Shown piece by piece: positions 60,299 to 64,000 of a stretch of DNA of 64,000 nucleotides. The notes beneath the pieces were generated by a model that worked only from the letters and a program-made list of their open reading frames with translations, was not told the DNA's origin and did not search any database. The stretch covers positions 101,144 through 165,143 of the forward strand of contig MZZL01000396.1 of the NCBI GenBank assembly GCA_002749535.1. The letters run 5' to 3'. The position numbers were made by a program, and so were the translations under genes. The stretch is from Apophysomyces variabilis (taxonomy: Eukaryota > Mucoromycota > Mucoromycetes > Mucorales > Mucoraceae). How positions within the stretch are numbered: position 1 is the stretch's first letter; every line of letters begins with the position of its first letter.

Positions 60299-61392
60299 AT
60301 GAGTGAAGCGTCTATAAAGTCAACGTCGCGGAGGGATCAAATGAAGAACGACATTGTTCTTTTAGACACGACATCGAATCTGATCAAGATCCAATGTATA
60401 TCAATACCGTTCGATGAAAAGGCTCCTGAATACTATGCCATTTCGTACCGATGGGGTGTACATCGCGAGTGGAAAGTACAAACTTCAAACTATGTGGCAT
60501 CTATCACTTCGAACTCGAAGGGACAATCTGCTCAAACTGTGCACATACTATCGCCCGAGAATACGTTACATATGGATCAATGTCATATGCATTAGTCAAG
60601 CAGACAAAGAACACAGAAACCTGGCCATCAAAAACATGGACAAGATATATCAAAGTGCAGAGCGGATTATTGCAGTACCCGATCTATGTTACTGTGAAAA
60701 GAACCCTCTAATGAAGGACGTTACCAAAGACGACATTGAAGAGGCAATTATTTTACATGGCCGGACATACGGATATATGGTTACATAGAAAAACTTGCCG
60801 CAACTTATTCGACCAAAACAAGTTCGCAAGCTGGGAGGGCATTCAGTTAGACATTAGCGAACTGGATTACAAAAAAAAGCAGAGAAAGCGGTCGTATAAC
60901 AGGAAGGGCAGCAAGGTTATCTGCCAGGTTACCAAGGAGTGGGCAGAAAGAGCTTGGGTAGTTAGCGAACGCACTATTGGTGTGAACGGCAAGAAACTAC
61001 TTATACATATATTGCGAGCAAATGCGGTTATCTTTTGGGGTTTCTTCCGTGAGATGGACTGGTCATTTGACACTCGTCAAGTTGTTTTCATCAAAACCAT
61101 TCTTGAATGCAAATCAACTAAACTCATCGACCGCCTGTTTGCCATACTTCCTCACACAAAGTATAAGGATGCTGTGCAGAGGTTGGTGGATGAGGAAGTA
61201 ACAATGGATGGGGAGGCCGAATTGCAGCGGGTTTTATTCGATATTCTAGATATGAACGGGAGAAACGATCTACTTGCTTACTTGAATAACAGACGTACAG
61301 AATCCGTTGTGATGTACAGCAAATGGACGATGACGATTCGAAATTGTCCAGGTCGTCCGAGTTATCGGAGTTCTCACTTTCTGAACGCTTAG
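60299..61392 (+). pseudogene. HET (heterokaryon incompatibility) domain protein, frameshifted
   Basis: HET domains trigger self/non-self recognition responses in ascomycetes; their role in early-diverging fungi is not established. The first frame (from 60299) reads CISIPFDEKAPEYYAISYRWGVHREW, matching the opening HET block around YxxISYRWG. A second frame (60520-60715) gives LLKLCTYY, IRYIWINVICISQADKEHRN and KIYQSAERIIAVPDL, the next HET blocks. A third (60736-61392) gives KEWAERAWVVSERTIG, the downstream W-x-x-RAWxxxE block, and a C-terminal extension. The shifts lie near 60505-60530 and 60720-60780. No splice signals reconcile them, so this is a pseudogene, unless these are sequencing errors. 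Confidence 0.75.
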
Positions 61393-61811
61393 AAACCATG
61401 ATGGCCAAACTTTTCATCATATTTCCAGTTTCAGTAACCGTAAAAATTAAAAATTGACAGGTAGAGCAAATGATTTCGAGCCAATGGGAATGCTTAATAT
61501 ACTTACTCCACAACCTCAGACTGAAATAAAAAAAAAATTCCCTATTTTCCAAAAGCTTGCGACTTTAAGCGATTTGCGCCATATCCATGATTTCCAAGCT
61601 CTGCCACGATAGATAATGATCGTCCCTCAAGATATAAAACTCCTTACTAGCAATCCATTCATAGCGGTTTGAGTTGTGATGATTTTTTCTTTGTACAATG
61701 GGAAAACGCAACATGGAAGGGTGACGACAGTCACTCCGACAAGGAACAGCGAAGCATAAGCTTTGATCTTTTTTTTTTCACCTTGTCTTTTTCTTATTGA
61801 AAGCTGAGTGA
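61393..61811. other. Upstream region of MED18
   Basis: Non-coding. A T-rich stretch (cttttttttttcacc, about 61770) lies close to the start codon. No other feature was recognised. Confidence 0.4.
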
Positions 61812-62837
61812 ATGGCCTCGTACGAATGTAGTTTACACGGTCTTGTGGTCGGTGAAGAGCAAAAGACAGCCTTAATTCAACGCTTGGAGGGGATTTGCGG
61901 CAATGATTCGATGGTCGAGTTGTACGAACATGACATGGTGTTTACACCTTCAGGTATCGCATCGTACCCTCCTCCCCCCAAAAAAAGAACGATAAAGTCA
62001 TCAACCTACATACGCATGCTGAATAAAAAAACCAACATATTTATATATAACAAAAATTGGAATTCCCGAACCTCCTTATTATTGCAGTACAGACGCCAGT
62101 AGGACCTACACGGAATGATGATGTTGTCCTCCGTTTGCAGTCGCGCATTCGTTCAGAACAGGAAAAGAGTCTCAAACATAGACAATGGTTTGTTGTCGCG
62201 AGGTTTAAAAACGAAAACAAAGACCTTTTACTAAGACTTTCATTTTTTCTTTCGGGCCTTCATAGGTATCTTTGTTCCCAGGGACCACCGGAACCTCAAC
62301 GTGGAAGAGCAGTCAATGTTCGACCATGCACACGTGTTCAGTTGGGAGGCGATGTTTTCCGATTTATGAAATCGTTAGGTTACAGTTATTCCTTCGAAAT
62401 TGTACGAAAAGGCTATTTGTTGGCCTATGAGACACATATCAAAATCACTATTACCCAATTATACAAGGTTTGCTTTTTTTGGGGGGAAGGAAAAACAAAG
62501 CATGGAGTTCGAGGAATTGATATTTTATTTCTTTTAGTTGAAAACCAAAGTCGATATCTCATCCGCTGTACCGGTACAAGGGGAAGATTTATGGGTAGTC
62601 GAGATTGTGTCCATACCCACAACACAAGAACAAGTGAACCAAATGGCTGAACAACTGGTCAAGTTCAAAGCGTTACTGAACGGGTAAATGAATAACGGGA
62701 GGGGGAGAGAGAGATAGAGAATTTGCAAACCCTTTCTCTGCTGAGAAACAAAAGCAAACTTATTTTTCGTTTTTAGGATTGTGGAACTTGAATATGTGGA
62801 CACAAGAGCCTTGCAAAACAAGATTCATTACTCCTGA
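61812..62837 (+). CDS. MED18: Mediator complex subunit 18 (head module), 5 exons
   Basis: MED18 (Srb5 in yeast) sits in the movable jaw of the Mediator head, pairs with MED20 and helps RNA polymerase II initiation. Exons: 61812-61953, 62088-62187, 62266-62467, 62538-62683, 62777-62837 (651 nt, 216 aa; human MED18 is 208). The family hallmarks are visible: YECSLHGLVVGEEQKTALIQ RLEGICGNDS, then LYEHDMVFTP; RQWYLCSQGPPEPQ, matching the human W-x-x-x-YLGxPE region; FRFMKSLGYSYSFEIVRKGY; VVEIVSIPTTQEQVNQMAEQ L; and the C-terminal IVELEYVDTRAL. The tryptophan codon at the second junction is split by the intron (TG|G), which fixes that splice site. It converges with HPPD with a 144-bp spacer. Confidence 0.9.
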
Positions 62838-62981
62838 GTGCAACAGCAATAATAAATAAAAAAAAAACTTTGAACGCACTGCATCTTAAAGAAAACAAAG
62901 GAATTGCTTTATTTGTAACAAAATAACCTTAAAGGAATAAAGCTACTTTTCTGTTTCAGCCCGGATGGCCGCGACCAAAGT
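62838..62981. terminator. Shared 3' region of MED18 and HPPD with poly(A) signals
   Basis: AATAAA occurs at 62851-62856 and again at 62855-62860 for the rightward gene. The minus-strand AATAAA (tttatt at 62908-62913) serves the leftward gene. The two transcripts end within 144 bp of each other and may overlap. Confidence 0.5.
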
Positions 62982-63948
<967 letters not shown>

Positions 63949-64000
63949 CTATACAATTGAACAAGGCTAATAAGTAAAGTGGTCCTTTTAGGTTCAAACG

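Overview
The window is fungal nuclear DNA. Genes are split by many short introns (about 35-190 nt, mostly 50-90), and the DNA is AT-rich with long homopolymer and pyrimidine tracts. The gene set (Cdc24-type RhoGEF, MED18, HPPD, an MFS drug/H+ antiporter, a HET-domain gene) together with Fanzor-type RuvC proteins, a pogo element and a non-LTR element points to an early-diverging fungus, most likely Mucoromycota (Mucorales-like). That assignment is inference from gene style and recalled families; no search was run.

The window has two halves. Positions 1 to about 39,600 are repeat-rich and gene-poor: a decayed LINE-type retrotransposon (minus strand, about 3.3-8.4 kb), a decayed pogo/Tigger DNA transposon whose terminal inverted repeats are visible (8,477-10,690), a Helitron-like fragment (17.8-18.5 kb), and two decayed but recognisable TnpB/Fanzor-type RNA-guided nuclease genes arranged head to head (minus strand, about 30.9-34.4 kb; plus strand, about 37.4-39.6 kb). 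A few small host-type genes lie between them: an SSB-like OB-fold candidate with a TATA box (12.7 kb), a small secreted Cys/Ala/Gly-rich protein (15.7 kb), a CAP/SCP secreted protein (21.9 kb), and a four-exon gene of unknown function with a TATA box (24.6-25.7 kb).

Positions 39,772 to 64,000 hold mostly intact housekeeping genes: an epoxide hydrolase (6 exons, 411 aa), a 1,232-aa protein with an NME5-like nucleoside diphosphate kinase domain and a very long disordered tail (6 exons), a Cdc24-like RhoGEF with DH, PH and PB1 domains (5 exons, 949 aa), an assembly gap with duplicated edges, an MFS transporter (11 exons, 520 aa), a frameshifted HET-domain gene, MED18 (5 exons, 216 aa), and the 3' part of 4-hydroxyphenylpyruvate dioxygenase running off the right edge. 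I built the splice models by hand. For each complete intron-containing model the summed exon length is a multiple of three and the domain reads through every junction, which supports them.

These genes do not form a pathway or cluster. The best candidate for a notable system is the pair of different Fanzor-type genes 2.4 kb apart. Both keep the RuvC-I aspartate, the Glu-Tyr-x-Thr-Ser signature before the zinc ribbon, and the ribbon cysteines, but both are broken by stops and frameshifts. The second ends only 176 bp before the start codon of an intact epoxide hydrolase gene.
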